Counted from the stretch's first letter, positions 15,302 to 24,607 are shown. The stretch: DNA of 64,000 bases from Cryobacterium sp. MP_M3 (GCF_015752155.1 NZ_JADOVI010000004.1:186001-250000), one strand, 5' to 3'. Notes: generated from the letters alone by a model not told the origin. Made by a program: numbers and translations.

Positions 15302-18300
15302 CTACGGCGCGGCGGGGGTCACCAGGGTGATGAACGCGCTCAGCTGGGTGAGCACCTCGACGCTGGTCGGCAGCGACTCGGTCAGCGCCGGCGAATAGAC
15401 CAGCCAGGCCGCCCACTGCGCCCGCGAGACGGCCACGTTCAGACGGTTCGCGAGGAGCAGGAACTCCAGGCCCCGCGGCACGTCCTCGGCGGCCGACGCC
15501 GCGAGTGAGACGATCGCGACCGCCGCCTCCCGCCCCTGGAACTTGTCCACGGTCCCGACCGGCACCAGGCCGAAACCGGCCTCCTTCAGCCTGCCGCGGA
15601 GGAGTTCCACCTGGGCGTTGTACGGCGCCACGACGATCACGTCGTCCTGCCCGAGCGGCGCGGTGACACCCCCGGATGTCCAGGGTCGCCCCAGCAGGTC
15701 GGCCACGAGCCCGACCACGACCTCCGCCTCCTCGACCGACGAGGTCGCGTTGCCGGAATGCGCCACGGGCAGCGGGTGCAGCCCGGGAGTCACCCCGGCC
15801 AGGCTGCGGTCCGACGGGTGCGAGAGCAGCTTGCCCTCATAGGACAGCGCCGAGACGGGAGCGCAGACCGCGGGGTGCATCCGCCAGCTGGTGGCGAGGA
15901 AGTAGCCGAATTCGGCCGGCAGCACCCGGTGCCCGTCGCTCAGCCAGCCGAGCGCGGACTCGTCAACGGGTTCGGGGTGCGTGCCCTGGCTCACCTGCGG
16001 CAGCTGCTGCGGGTCGCCCAGGAGCAGCAGTCGCTGCGCCGAGACGGCCGCGGCGATCGTGCTGGCCAGGGAGAACTGGCCGGCCTCGTCGACGACGAGC
16101 AGGTCGAGGGACCCGCGCGGCATCCGGTCGGCGTTGCTGAAGTCCCAGGCGGTGCCGCCGACCACCCAGCCGCCGGGGCGGCCGGTGAACGCGCCGAAGG
16201 TCCTGGTGTCGAGAAGCGCCCACGGAACGGGCTTGTTCTCCTCGCCCTTGCGGGCCTTCTTGCCGACCCGATCGGGGTCGAGGCCGACCGTTGCGCCGGC
16301 GGTGAGCACCGCGCGGAGCATATTCTCCACCGCGGCGTGGGACTGGGCGACAACGCCGATCGTCCAGCCGTGGTTGACGACGAGGTCGGCGATCACCCTC
16401 GACCCGACGTAGGTCTTGCCGGTGCCGGGCGGTCCCTGCACCGCGAGGTAGGAACGGTCAAGGCGCAGCAGGCTGTCCAGGATGGCCGGCTGCACGTCGC
16501 CGTCCCGCGGCCGGGCGAGGCCGGGCTCCGCGGTGGCTCCGGGCGAGTCGCCCGTGCCGGCCCGGAGCCGCGGCGGCCGGCGACGGAGCAGGTCGAATGC
16601 GGCATCCTGCAACGGCTCCGGCCAGGCGCCGAGCACGGCCCGGCCCCAGTCCGAGATCGCCCCGACCTGGCTGCCGGCCGGCGGCGGGGTGCCGGGGGTC
16701 AGCGCGATCGGCAGTTCGTGGTGGGTGGGGGCGTCCCGCTCGAGGATCTCCTCGACGACGAAGACCGACTCGTCGATCACCTCGACGATGGTGGCCTTGT
16801 CGTGCGCGGTGCGGGCGCCCGGCTCGGTGCTGGGCCGGATCGGCGGGTACGGCGGGTCGTAGAGCAGGAACGGGTTCTGGCCGACCTTGAGCGAGCTGCC
16901 GGGGGCGAGCGCGCCCGAGATGCGCAGCAGGCGCCGGTCGAGGCGTTGCCGGCCCTCCCGGTGCCACTCCGTCTGCACGATGACGGAGTCCACGACGAGC
17001 ACATCGCGGGTGTCGGCCCACTCGTCGACGGGCGACCCGAGACGCGAGTAGTGGTCCCACCAGAACGACTTCTGTTCCCGCCGGTGGTAGTCGATCGCGG
17101 CGGCGGCCAGGGCGAGCGCCGTCTGGTCGGCGCTCCGATCGGCGGGCGCCACCGCGGCCAGGAGGCCGGCGAGCTCGAGGTAGACCGGGTCGGGCTCGCG
17201 CACGGGCAGGTCGAAGGCCAGGTCCGCGGCCGGCGCCGACGCAACCGCGCTCTCGGCGGCGCGCTCGCGCAGCCAGTCGCGCAGCCGCCGGGTGGAGCGG
17301 CAGTCGTAGGCGTTGTACCGGGCGATGTCGGCGAGAACGTCGGCCGCGGCATCCGCGTCGCCGTTCGCCAGCAGCTCGCGTGACCGCACGTACTCGGTGA
17401 TCGAGTCGGCGGCGTTGGCGACGCCCTCCCGTTCGTCGCTGCCCATGTAGAGCGGCTCGAGCTTCTTCAGGGAGTAGCTGCGGCTGCCGATGCGCAGGCC
17501 CTGCCGCACCACCGGGTAGAGGTCGACGAGGACGTGGTCCCTGAGCAGGCCGTCGACGGCGTCCTCGCCCACCCCGTGCCGGGCCGCGAGGGTGAGCAGG
17601 TGGGTGCGTTCGTAGGGGGCGTAGTGGTAGATGTGCATCCCGGGATGCCGCTCCCGCCGTTCCCGCACGTAGTCGAGGAACTCGATCAGGGCCCGGCGTT
17701 CCTCGGCGTGGCTGTGCGCCCAGAACGAACGGAAGGTGTCGTCGGGTTCGACCAGGCCGAAGAGGTAGTCCAGCCCCCAGACGACACCGGTTTGGCCGGC
17801 CTCGCCCGCGTCTTCCTGGTACAGCGGGTCGCCCTCGAAATCGAAGAAGATGTCGCCCTCGTCGGGTGCCGGCAACGCCTGCAGCGCGAGCGGGTTGATC
17901 ACCTCCCAGTTCACGGGCCGGTCGGCGACGGCCGGCGTGACCTGCAGCCTGGCCTGCTCGCTGAGCGTGTGCAGCGTGGCATCCGAGAGGCCGGGGACCG
18001 GGCCTGCCGCCGCCGCCAGCTGTTCGATCGTCTCCACGCCGGCGGCGCGCAGCTTCGCGCGCTGGCTGAGCCGCAGGTTCGCGACGAGCAGCACGTCGCG
18101 GTACCGCTGCACCTGGTCGTCGCAGAGGTCGCAGCGCCCGCAGGCGGTGTAGCGCGGGTCGCCCCACTCGGTCGGCCCGGTGTCGGCCAGCCGGTCGTCG
18201 ACGAGGCGTTCCAGCCTGGCCCGGCGGGTGCGGTAGACGGGCAGGATGTCCCGCAATCGGTGCGAACTCGTGCGCCCGTCGCCGAGCAGCAGATGCACCT

Positions 18301-18787
18301 GCTCCCCCGTGGGGATGCCCATCCGTTCGAGCTGGTCGCTGTACGCCGCCAGCTGCAGCAGCGCGGTGATCTTGGCCTTGCGCGCCAGTTTCGTGTCGTA
18401 CACCTCGTAGCTCGTGCCGTCGCCGGAGCGGATGATGAAGTCCGCGTAGCCGAGGAACCGGCCGTCGAAGAAGGCGGCCTGGAACACCACCTCGGCGCCG
18501 CCGGAGAGCGCCGCCTCGCTCGCCCGCACGGCGGAGCCGATCTCGGCGAGGGCCGGGCGTTCGATCTCGACGACCTGGCGGGTCTCGCGCAGCCGGGTGA
18601 GCATCCGCAGTTCGTGCGCATCGCCCAGCTCGGCAGTGCGCGCGAGCATGGCGTCGGGCGTCTCGGCGATCGGGTCGATCCGCCCGAGTTTCGCGTCGAG
18701 CCTGCGCATCAGCGCCCATTCGCAGCCGGCGGCGGCGCTGAGATCGCTCGCTGAATAGACGATGGTGCCGGGATCGAGCAGGAACAC
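15302..18787 (-). CDS. TM0106-type RecB-like nuclease fused to an SF1 DNA/RNA helicase
   Basis: A 1161-residue multidomain protein. Residues about 1-230 are a RecB/Cas4-like nuclease: YEVYDTKLARKAK carries the catalytic Asp and Lys, and Cys22 with the cluster CGRCDLC (about 213-219) could bind an Fe-S cluster as in Cas4. A YprB-like RNase H fold follows (IFFDFEGDP near 310). The C-terminal half is a UPF1-like SF1 helicase: Walker A VQGPPGTGKTY, Walker B LLVVDEAGQ, LLGDPQQLPQ, and GTVDKFQGREAAVAIVSL, LNVAVSRAQ. It probably processes damaged or foreign DNA or R-loops. GTG 18787 has GGAGG 6 nt upstream; longer in-frame extensions would overlap the divergent gene. Confidence 0.9.
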   Translation of the reverse strand: MFLLDPGTIVYSASDLSAAAGCEWALMRRLDAKLGRIDPIAETPDAMLARTAELGDAHELRMLTRLRETRQVVEIERPALAEIGSAVRASEAALSGGAEVVFQAAFFDGRFLGYADFIIRSGDGTSYEVYDTKLARKAKITALLQLAAYSDQLERMGIPTGEQVHLLLGDGRTSSHRLRDILPVYRTRRARLERLVDDRLADTGPTEWGDPRYTACGRCDLCDDQVQRYRDVLLVANLRLSQRAKLRAAGVETIEQLAAAAGPVPGLSDATLHTLSEQARLQVTPAVADRPVNWEVINPLALQALPAPDEGDIFFDFEGDPLYQEDAGEAGQTGVVWGLDYLFGLVEPDDTFRSFWAHSHAEERRALIEFLDYVRERRERHPGMHIYHYAPYERTHLLTLAARHGVGEDAVDGLLRDHVLVDLYPVVRQGLRIGSRSYSLKKLEPLYMGSDEREGVANAADSITEYVRSRELLANGDADAAADVLADIARYNAYDCRSTRRLRDWLRERAAESAVASAPAADLAFDLPVREPDPVYLELAGLLAAVAPADRSADQTALALAAAAIDYHRREQKSFWWDHYSRLGSPVDEWADTRDVLVVDSVIVQTEWHREGRQRLDRRLLRISGALAPGSSLKVGQNPFLLYDPPYPPIRPSTEPGARTAHDKATIVEVIDESVFVVEEILERDAPTHHELPIALTPGTPPPAGSQVGAISDWGRAVLGAWPEPLQDAAFDLLRRRPPRLRAGTGDSPGATAEPGLARPRDGDVQPAILDSLLRLDRSYLAVQGPPGTGKTYVGSRVIADLVVNHGWTIGVVAQSHAAVENMLRAVLTAGATVGLDPDRVGKKARKGEENKPVPWALLDTRTFGAFTGRPGGWVVGGTAWDFSNADRMPRGSLDLLVVDEAGQFSLASTIAAAVSAQRLLLLGDPQQLPQVSQGTHPEPVDESALGWLSDGHRVLPAEFGYFLATSWRMHPAVCAPVSALSYEGKLLSHPSDRSLAGVTPGLHPLPVAHSGNATSSVEEAEVVVGLVADLLGRPWTSGGVTAPLGQDDVIVVAPYNAQVELLRGRLKEAGFGLVPVGTVDKFQGREAAVAIVSLAASAAEDVPRGLEFLLLANRLNVAVSRAQWAAWLVYSPALTESLPTSVEVLTQLSAFITLVTPAAP

Positions 18788-19008
18788 GGTGGCCTCCAGG
18801 GGTGCTCCCCCGAGGCTAACCGAACCCTCCGACGGTGTCGCCCTGAGAGCCTGCTGTGGATTCGCTACGGGCGTTCCGGCCTCAACTACTCTGGCGTCAC
18901 GGCAGACAGCGGAGCAGCTGGATGCCGGAGCAGACGGACCCTGATCCGGGACGGTTCCGCACCTGCCTGAGCCAGTCTCCTCCCGGTGAAACCGAAAGAG
19001 AGTGCACC

Positions 19009-19284
19009 GTGACCGACGACTCGACCACAGACCAGACCTCGCCCGCCCCAACCGGCGCGAACGGACCCGAGGCCCACAGCATCCGGGACTGGACCGACCT
19101 CGGCAAGGAGATGTGGTCCTATCTCACCGGGAAGAGTGCGGTCATCAACTACAGCTTCATCGACATGACCGTCGAGGTGCCGCGGGATATCGGACCCGAC
19201 GCACCGCGGGCGACCTGGAAACTCAACGGCACCCTGCGCGTCACCACGAGTGAGAACGCCGGCGCCGAATCCCTCCCCCAGTAG
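19009..19284 (+). CDS. Small protein of unknown function upstream of the FHA gene
   Basis: A 91-residue acidic, soluble-looking protein. I do not recognise a family. The first 30 residues are Thr/Pro/Ala-rich and probably disordered; the folded part (about 35-85) contains DLGKEMWSYLTGKSAVINYSF and ends in a beta-rich WKLNGTLRVTTSE. GTG 19009 is chosen because GAAAGAGAG lies 9 nt upstream. It ends 2 nt before the FHA-domain gene, so the two are co-translated and may act together. Confidence 0.7.
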   Translation: MTDDSTTDQTSPAPTGANGPEAHSIRDWTDLGKEMWSYLTGKSAVINYSFIDMTVEVPRDIGPDAPRATWKLNGTLRVTTSENAGAESLPQ

Positions 19285-19286
19285 CC

Positions 19287-20315
19287 ATGACCGCGACCAC
19301 CCGGCTGGACATCGACCTGGCCTTCTCGCTGGCCGAACCGAGCCTGCCCCCGACCACGGCGGACCAGACGGCGGCCGGTGCGGCGGTGCCGGCGCCGACC
19401 GTCGAGACGATGTCCGGCACGGTCAGGGCCGCCGGCCTCGATGTCGAGATCTTCGCCGGCAAGCCCGAGTTGTTCGTTTCCCCGTCGGTCAGGCTGAAGG
19501 ACCTTCGCCGGATCGCGGCTGACCTTTCCGACCGCGGCCTGACGGTGTCGCTGAGCGGGCCGAACGGGCTCATCGTTCGCGTGGGGGCGGTGACCGCTCC
19601 CCCGCTCCAGCGGGTTCTGACCGGGTCGTCCCATATCGTCCTCGGCAGCCGGGCCGCGCTCACGCCACTGCTGCGGCGGAGGTCACGGCGCCGGGGCGCG
19701 CCCCCGCTGCCCACCGTGCCGTTGCCGCCGTCGACCCTGTTCCCGCTGGTCCCGACGTTCGACCGGCGGATCCGCCGCCGGGTCACGACGACCCACTACG
19801 CGCCGGGAGCCGGGCGGCCTCGGCTCGTGTTCGTCGTCGGCTCGGAGAACTGGAACGGACAGACACCGCGGGAGTTCGATCTGCTGCCCGGGGTCACCAC
19901 GATCGGGTCCGGACCGGACTGCGACCTCCGGCTGGATGGTCTGCAACCGGTGCACGCCGAGATCCGGCACGACCGAAACGACGAATACGTGCTGTTCCCC
20001 CTCGGCCCGGTGGCCGGCGGCACGAAGCAGGAAGTTCGGCCGCACGGCGGCGGACAGATTCTGCGCACCGGCGCCCGGATCGAAATGGGGCCGTGGCGGA
20101 TGGCCTTCTTCCGGGAGGAATACGCCGACCACGGTCGACCGTTCGGAGGCCGGCTCGGCGGCGAGCTCGCCGTTCAACGGCCGCAGCCCGCCCGCACCGC
20201 GGCCCCGCCCGAGCGCACCGGAGCCGACCGTTCAGGCACCGGTGCCGGCAGCGCCCAGCAGGAGGGCGACGTGCGCCCCGACCTGGGCGGGCGACTGGAC
20301 GACTCCGAGATCTGA
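19287..20315 (+). CDS. FHA-domain protein
   Basis: A 342-residue protein with a forkhead-associated (phosphothreonine-binding) domain at about 195-275, recognisable from GVTTIGSGPDCDLRL, PVHAEIRHD and YVLFPLG. The N-terminal 120 residues may form another small domain (VRLKDLRRIAADLSDRGLTVSLSG) followed by an Arg-rich linker (LLRRRSRRRG) that could lie near a membrane or nucleic acid. The C-terminus is Pro/Ala/Arg-rich and low complexity. FHA proteins usually read Ser/Thr kinase signals, but no kinase is in this window. Coupled to the preceding 91-residue gene by 2-nt spacing. Confidence 0.82.
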   Translation: MTATTRLDIDLAFSLAEPSLPPTTADQTAAGAAVPAPTVETMSGTVRAAGLDVEIFAGKPELFVSPSVRLKDLRRIAADLSDRGLTVSLSGPNGLIVRVGAVTAPPLQRVLTGSSHIVLGSRAALTPLLRRRSRRRGAPPLPTVPLPPSTLFPLVPTFDRRIRRRVTTTHYAPGAGRPRLVFVVGSENWNGQTPREFDLLPGVTTIGSGPDCDLRLDGLQPVHAEIRHDRNDEYVLFPLGPVAGGTKQEVRPHGGGQILRTGARIEMGPWRMAFFREEYADHGRPFGGRLGGELAVQRPQPARTAAPPERTGADRSGTGAGSAQQEGDVRPDLGGRLDDSEI

Positions 20316-20514
20316 GCGCCGACCCGGTCGCGGCGCACCCTCGGGAAGCCGGCGCACGGCGCAGCGTGCGCCCGCTTGCACAGGGTGCGCCGCGACGGAT
20401 GCCGCCGGCCGCGCCGCCGTATGCCCCGCATCCGGGGGTCCCGTCCCTATCGGAGCGCCCGCGGGGCGACTACTGTCCCCACGGACGACTGCCCCACGGA
20501 TGACGGGAGACCCC

Positions 20515-21915
20515 ATGCACACATCCTCCGCCGGGCGCCTCGGCCTCCGGGCCGGCACGGCACTCGCCCTGGCCGGCGCGATCGTCGTCGCCCCGGTCGC
20601 ACTCCAGGCGGCCTTCGCGGCCTGGGCCGTCGCCGACACCATCCCGGTGGGCTTCAACCCGTTCGGCGTCGCCGTCGACGCGGGCACCAGCACCGTCTAC
20701 GTGGCCGCCGGAACTCCCGCCGCGGTGTCGGTCATCGACGCGGGGGTCGTCACCGCGACCATTCCCCTCCCCTCAGGGGCCACCGGCGTCGCGGTCGACC
20801 CCGTGACCCACACCGTGTACGTCACCGGCGACAACCGGGTCTCCGTGATCGACGGGGCGACGGATGCCGTCACCGGCACGATCGACCTCGGCTCCCCTGC
20901 CGACCAGGTCGCCGTGGACCCCGGAACCAGGGCCCTCTACGTCACCTCCCCGGACAGCGGCACGGTGACCCTGGTCGACGGGGCAACGGAGTCGGTCATG
21001 GGCAGCGTCACCGTCGGCACCAGCGTCAAGGGAGTCGCCGTCGACACCGTCAGCCACGCAGCCTACGTCACCGATTCCGACAACGCCACGGTCACCGTGC
21101 TCGACGGCACCACCGTCGTCGGTACCATTCCGGTCGGGGCGTTCCCGTACGGGGTCGCGGTCGATTCGACCAGCCACACCGTCTATGTCACGAACGCGGG
21201 CGACAACACCGTCTCCGTCATCGACGGCACCGCCGCCGCCGTGACCGCCACCATCGCCGTCGGCACCGCCCCGTACCGGGTCGCGGTCGACCCGTCGAAC
21301 CGGACCGTCTTCGTCACCAACATCAACGGCAACACCGTGTCAGTGATCGACGGCGCCGCCAACACGGTCACCGCCACCGTCCCCGTGCCCAACGCGCCCT
21401 ACGGTGTCGCCGTCGACCCGGGGACGCACCGCGCCTATGTCGGCAGCACGGACGGCAGCACCGTCACCGTGCTCGCCGACCTGCCGGCCATCACCTCGGG
21501 GCCGCCGTCCAGCGGCGTCGTCGGCGGCGCGTACCGGTTCGCTCTGACGGCCTCCGGCCTCTCCGATCCCGTCTTCCGGATCATCGGCGGGTCTCTCCCC
21601 ACCGGCCTGATCCTCGACTCGGCGACCGGCGTGATCGCCGGCACGCCCTCCGCCGCCGGGACCAGTTCGGTCGTCATCTCCGTTGCCAATGCCGACGGAA
21701 TCGGCGGCAACCCGGCCGCGACGGCAACCTACTCGATCGTGATCGCCCCCGCGGCAGCGCCAGCACAGCCTGGGCCGGCCGCGCCGGCCGCCCCCGCGAA
21801 GCCGCACCTGGCCCCCACCGGCGTCGACCTCGGTGGGGCGGCCGCGGCGGCGGCGCTCATCCTCGCCGGTGCCGCTCTCTTCCTGCTCCGCCGCCCCCGG
21901 CACCGCCTTCCCTGA
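20515..21915 (+). CDS. Secreted YVTN-type beta-propeller with LAxTG sortase signal
   Basis: A 466-residue surface protein. A signal peptide (about 1-42, hydrophobic LALAGAIVVAPVALQAAFA) precedes seven or so propeller blades of about 42 residues, each with the pattern PxGVAVD...TVYVT...NTVSVIDG. An Ig-like He_PIG domain (SLPTGLILDSATGVIAGTPS) follows at about 325-415. The C-terminus has LAPTG, a hydrophobic helix and RRPRHR. LAxTG is the recognition motif of class-E sortases of high-GC actinobacteria, so wall anchoring is likely. ATG 20515 follows GGGAGA; an in-frame ATG at 20500 is the alternative. Confidence 0.88.
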   Translation: MHTSSAGRLGLRAGTALALAGAIVVAPVALQAAFAAWAVADTIPVGFNPFGVAVDAGTSTVYVAAGTPAAVSVIDAGVVTATIPLPSGATGVAVDPVTHTVYVTGDNRVSVIDGATDAVTGTIDLGSPADQVAVDPGTRALYVTSPDSGTVTLVDGATESVMGSVTVGTSVKGVAVDTVSHAAYVTDSDNATVTVLDGTTVVGTIPVGAFPYGVAVDSTSHTVYVTNAGDNTVSVIDGTAAAVTATIAVGTAPYRVAVDPSNRTVFVTNINGNTVSVIDGAANTVTATVPVPNAPYGVAVDPGTHRAYVGSTDGSTVTVLADLPAITSGPPSSGVVGGAYRFALTASGLSDPVFRIIGGSLPTGLILDSATGVIAGTPSAAGTSSVVISVANADGIGGNPAATATYSIVIAPAAAPAQPGPAAPAAPAKPHLAPTGVDLGGAAAAAALILAGAALFLLRRPRHRLP

Positions 21916-21978
21916 TCTGCAATCCCTGACCCGCAAGCCAGGGCATTGTGGGGTGACGGGCCGGGCGGCCGGGTCGAT

Positions 21979-23643
21979 CTAGGCGGGACCGCCGACCCCG
22001 GCGGGGGCGGCATCCGTGTCGAGGGGAATCCGGTGCGGAGCAGTGCCGGAGAGCCGCAGCGTCGCCAGGAAGCCGAGCACGAGGAAACCGGCCGCGGCGA
22101 AGGCGGAGTACCGGGTCCCCTCGCTGAACGCGTCCCGCGCGGCCTCCGCGAGGGCCGGGCTCCGGGCCTCGAGTGCCGGGATGGCCGCACCGGCGCTGTC
22201 GACGACCGCGTCGACGACCTGGGACTGAGCGGCCGCCGGGATGCCCGGCAGGTCGGCGAGTTTCGCGTCGAGCGACGCCCCGACCGAGGTGAACAACACG
22301 GTGCCGAGCACGGCGATGCCCAGGGCGGAACCGATCTGCCTGGCGGTGCTCGAGGTGCCGGAGCCCTGGCCGCTCTTCTCGACCGGCACGTCCTTGAGCA
22401 CGACCCCGGTGAGTTGCGCGGTCGCGAGCCCCACGCCGATGCCGTAGACGAAGAGGAACGGCACGACCGACAGCCAGGTGGCATCCTTCGAGATGACGAC
22501 CCCGAGACCCGTGACGCCGATGATCTCCGCGACGATGCCCAGCCGCACGATGGACTCCGGGGAGACCTTGTTGCCGAACGCGCCGGCCAGGCCGCTCGCC
22601 ACGAAGGAGCCCAGGGCCAGGGCGAGCAGCACGAAACCGGTCTGCAGCGCGTCGTAGCCGAGCACGTTCTGCAGCCAGAGCGGCAGGGAGAGGATGATCC
22701 CGAATTCGCCGAGCGAGACGATCATGGCCGCGATGTTGCCGTTGCGGAACGAGGCGATCCGGAACAGCGAGAAGGCGAGCAGGGTGGTCCGGCCCGTGCG
22801 CTGGCGGTACAGACCCCAGGCGACGAACGCCACCCCGGCGACGAGCGTGACCGCGAACGCGAACGGGATCGGCGACAGTTCGAACGGCCAGGTCCAGTCG
22901 CCGATCACCATAGCCTTGTTGGTCAGCCACCAGCCGTAGCTGCGCCCCTCGATCAGACCGAAGACGAGCGACGCGCTGGTGAGCACGGAGAGCACCGCGC
23001 CGACGACGTCGACCCGGCGCGGCTCGCCGGCGTCCCGGGATTCGACCACGAAGGTGAGCACGCCGATGACGATGATGATGCCGAGCGGCACGTTGATGCC
23101 GAACGCCCAGCGCCAGGAGAAGTAGGTGGTGAGCCAGCCGCCGAGGAGCGGGCCGACAGCCACCATGCCGCCGATCGTGGAGCCCCAGATGGCGAACGCG
23201 ATGCCACGGTCGCGGCCGCGGAAGGTGGCGTTGATCAGCGACAGGGTTGTCGGCAGCACCATCGCCCCGCCGACGCCCTGGACCAGGCGCGCGCCGATCA
23301 GGAGATCGCCCGATCCGGAGAACGCGGCGAGCACGGATGCCGCGGCGAAGACGACGACGCCGAGCAGCAGGATGCGGCGGCGCCCGTAGCGGTCGGCGAG
23401 GGTGCCGAACACCAGCAGCAGCGCCGCGAAGACGAGCGTGTAGCTCTCCTGCACCCACTGCACCTGGGTGGAGGTGATGGCGAGGTCGTCGACGATCGAG
23501 GGGATGGCCACGTTGATGATCGTGGAGTCGACGATGATGAGCGCGACGGCGACGCTGATGAAGACCAGGCCGGCCCAGCGGCGACGGGGAGAGCCCGTGG
23601 CCTCGGCGGGGCGCGCGGCACGGTCGGAGGCGGGGATGGTCAT
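21979..23643 (-). CDS. MFS drug:H+ antiporter, DHA2 (EmrB/QacA) family
   Basis: A 554-residue transporter with 14 predicted membrane helices. DHA2 signs: helix 1 with IIVDSTIINVAIPSI (motif D1), GTLADRYGRRRILL (motif A), and a proline/glycine-rich helix 5 around GPLLGGWLTTYFSWRWAF (motif C). Such pumps export drugs, dyes or natural products. The ATG at 23643 overlaps the stop of the TspO-like gene as ATGA, so both share one promoter with the palindromic operator at 24462. Confidence 0.92.
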   Translation of the reverse strand: MTIPASDRAARPAEATGSPRRRWAGLVFISVAVALIIVDSTIINVAIPSIVDDLAITSTQVQWVQESYTLVFAALLLVFGTLADRYGRRRILLLGVVVFAAASVLAAFSGSGDLLIGARLVQGVGGAMVLPTTLSLINATFRGRDRGIAFAIWGSTIGGMVAVGPLLGGWLTTYFSWRWAFGINVPLGIIIVIGVLTFVVESRDAGEPRRVDVVGAVLSVLTSASLVFGLIEGRSYGWWLTNKAMVIGDWTWPFELSPIPFAFAVTLVAGVAFVAWGLYRQRTGRTTLLAFSLFRIASFRNGNIAAMIVSLGEFGIILSLPLWLQNVLGYDALQTGFVLLALALGSFVASGLAGAFGNKVSPESIVRLGIVAEIIGVTGLGVVISKDATWLSVVPFLFVYGIGVGLATAQLTGVVLKDVPVEKSGQGSGTSSTARQIGSALGIAVLGTVLFTSVGASLDAKLADLPGIPAAAQSQVVDAVVDSAGAAIPALEARSPALAEAARDAFSEGTRYSAFAAAGFLVLGFLATLRLSGTAPHRIPLDTDAAPAGVGGPA

Positions 23644-24446
23644 GCGGTGGCCAATCGGGGAGCGACGGATTTCGCGCCGCGCAGGCGCAGGGCGAGGGTG
23701 AGAAGGACGATGACGGCGACGGCGACCAGGGCCGCGATCGCCGCCGGGGTGGACGGCGGGCTGCCGGTCAGCCGCGCGACGGCCAGCCAGGCCAGCCCCC
23801 AGGACAGGGACACGGCGGGGGCGAGGCGCCCGCGGCCGGCGACGGCGATCAGCACCCCGACGAGCCCCGCAACGGCAACGACGGCGACCGCCCACACGTC
23901 CGGTGAGGCGCCGAAACCGTCGAAGCCGGCCGCTACCAGGACCGCGGTCACGTTGGCGGCGGTGGCGACGCAGACCCAGCCGAGGTAGAGGCCGATCGTG
24001 CCATCGGCGAGGACGGTCTCGATCAGGTTCTTCGGCCGCGAAGCCAGGGTGATCCGGAACGTCAGCACGAGCACGGCGAGCAGGAGCACGATCACCGGCA
24101 CGCTGAGCCAGAGCTGGTCGAACTGCACGCTCAGGATCCACGCCGCGTTCAGCAGGAGCGACGCGGCTACCGGGTAGCCGAGGCGACGCTGACGGGCATC
24201 CGTCTTCTGCGCGGGCAGGAACTGCCAGATGGCGTAGCCGATCAGGCCGAGGTAGATCGGGGTCCAGATGCCGAACGCCGGAACGGCGGGAGCGATCAGG
24301 GTGGCGTCGGCGGCGAGCGCACCGCCCGACGCGTTCTGGATCGGCGTGCCGCCGGCCGCACCCGAACCGATGAATGAGCCGATGATCGCCAGGATCGCGC
24401 TGACCAGCACGACGCCCTGGCGGAGAAGGTCACTGCCCTGCTTCAT
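23640..24446 (-). CDS. TspO/MBR-related membrane protein
   Basis: A 268-residue membrane protein with about seven to eight helices. Segments such as PAFGIWTPIYLGLIGYAIWQ, LLLNAAWILSVQFDQLWLS and LGWVCVATAANV resemble the tryptophan-rich TspO/MBR family, but the protein is about 100 residues longer than classic TspO. Function not established; relatives bind porphyrins or act as stress sensors. The ATG follows AGGAGG at 6 nt. It is first in a two-gene operon with the MFS pump and lies 15 nt downstream of a MarR-type palindrome. Confidence 0.75.
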   Translation of the reverse strand: MKQGSDLLRQGVVLVSAILAIIGSFIGSGAAGGTPIQNASGGALAADATLIAPAVPAFGIWTPIYLGLIGYAIWQFLPAQKTDARQRRLGYPVAASLLLNAAWILSVQFDQLWLSVPVIVLLLAVLVLTFRITLASRPKNLIETVLADGTIGLYLGWVCVATAANVTAVLVAAGFDGFGASPDVWAVAVVAVAGLVGVLIAVAGRGRLAPAVSLSWGLAWLAVARLTGSPPSTPAAIAALVAVAVIVLLTLALRLRGAKSVAPRLATA

Positions 24447-24461
24447 CTCATCCTCCTAATA

Positions 24462-24484
24462 GTCAATTAGCTTAGCTAGTTGAC
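24462..24484 (-). promoter_or_regulatory. Near-perfect 23-bp palindrome, probable MarR-family operator
   Basis: Both strands read GTCAA, one base, TAGCT, one base, AGCTA, one base, TTGAC, so 20 of 23 positions are symmetric. The TAGCT/AGCTA core is typical of MarR-family operators. It lies 15 nt upstream of the TspO-like start in an AT-rich island within GC-rich DNA, and should repress the tspO-like/MFS operon. No MarR gene is seen in the window, so the regulator acts from elsewhere. Confidence 0.75.
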
Positions 24485-24540
24485 GTTAGCACTGGATGAG
24501 GGTCGGGAAAAGACCCGGCCAATCCCGACACTAACCCCGC

Positions 24541-24585
24541 CGGGTCAGGTCGAGTCGGGTCAGGTCGAGTCGGGTCAGGTCGAGT
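24541..24585. repeat. 15-bp tandem repeat, three copies, after the LCP gene
   Basis: CGGGTCAGGTCGAGT occurs three times head to tail (24541, 24556, 24571) and continues as CGGGCTGGG. On the minus strand, which reads out of the LCP gene, every unit holds TGA in the same frame as the LCP stop (24575-24577, 24560-24562, 24545-24547). Confidence 0.95.
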
Positions 24586-24607
24586 CGGGCTGGGCGCACC
24601 AGCCGGG

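Noticed and set aside
18788..19051. N-terminal extension of the nuclease-helicase
   Set aside because: Overlaps the divergent 91-residue gene and has no domain content; GTG 18787 has a good ribosome site.
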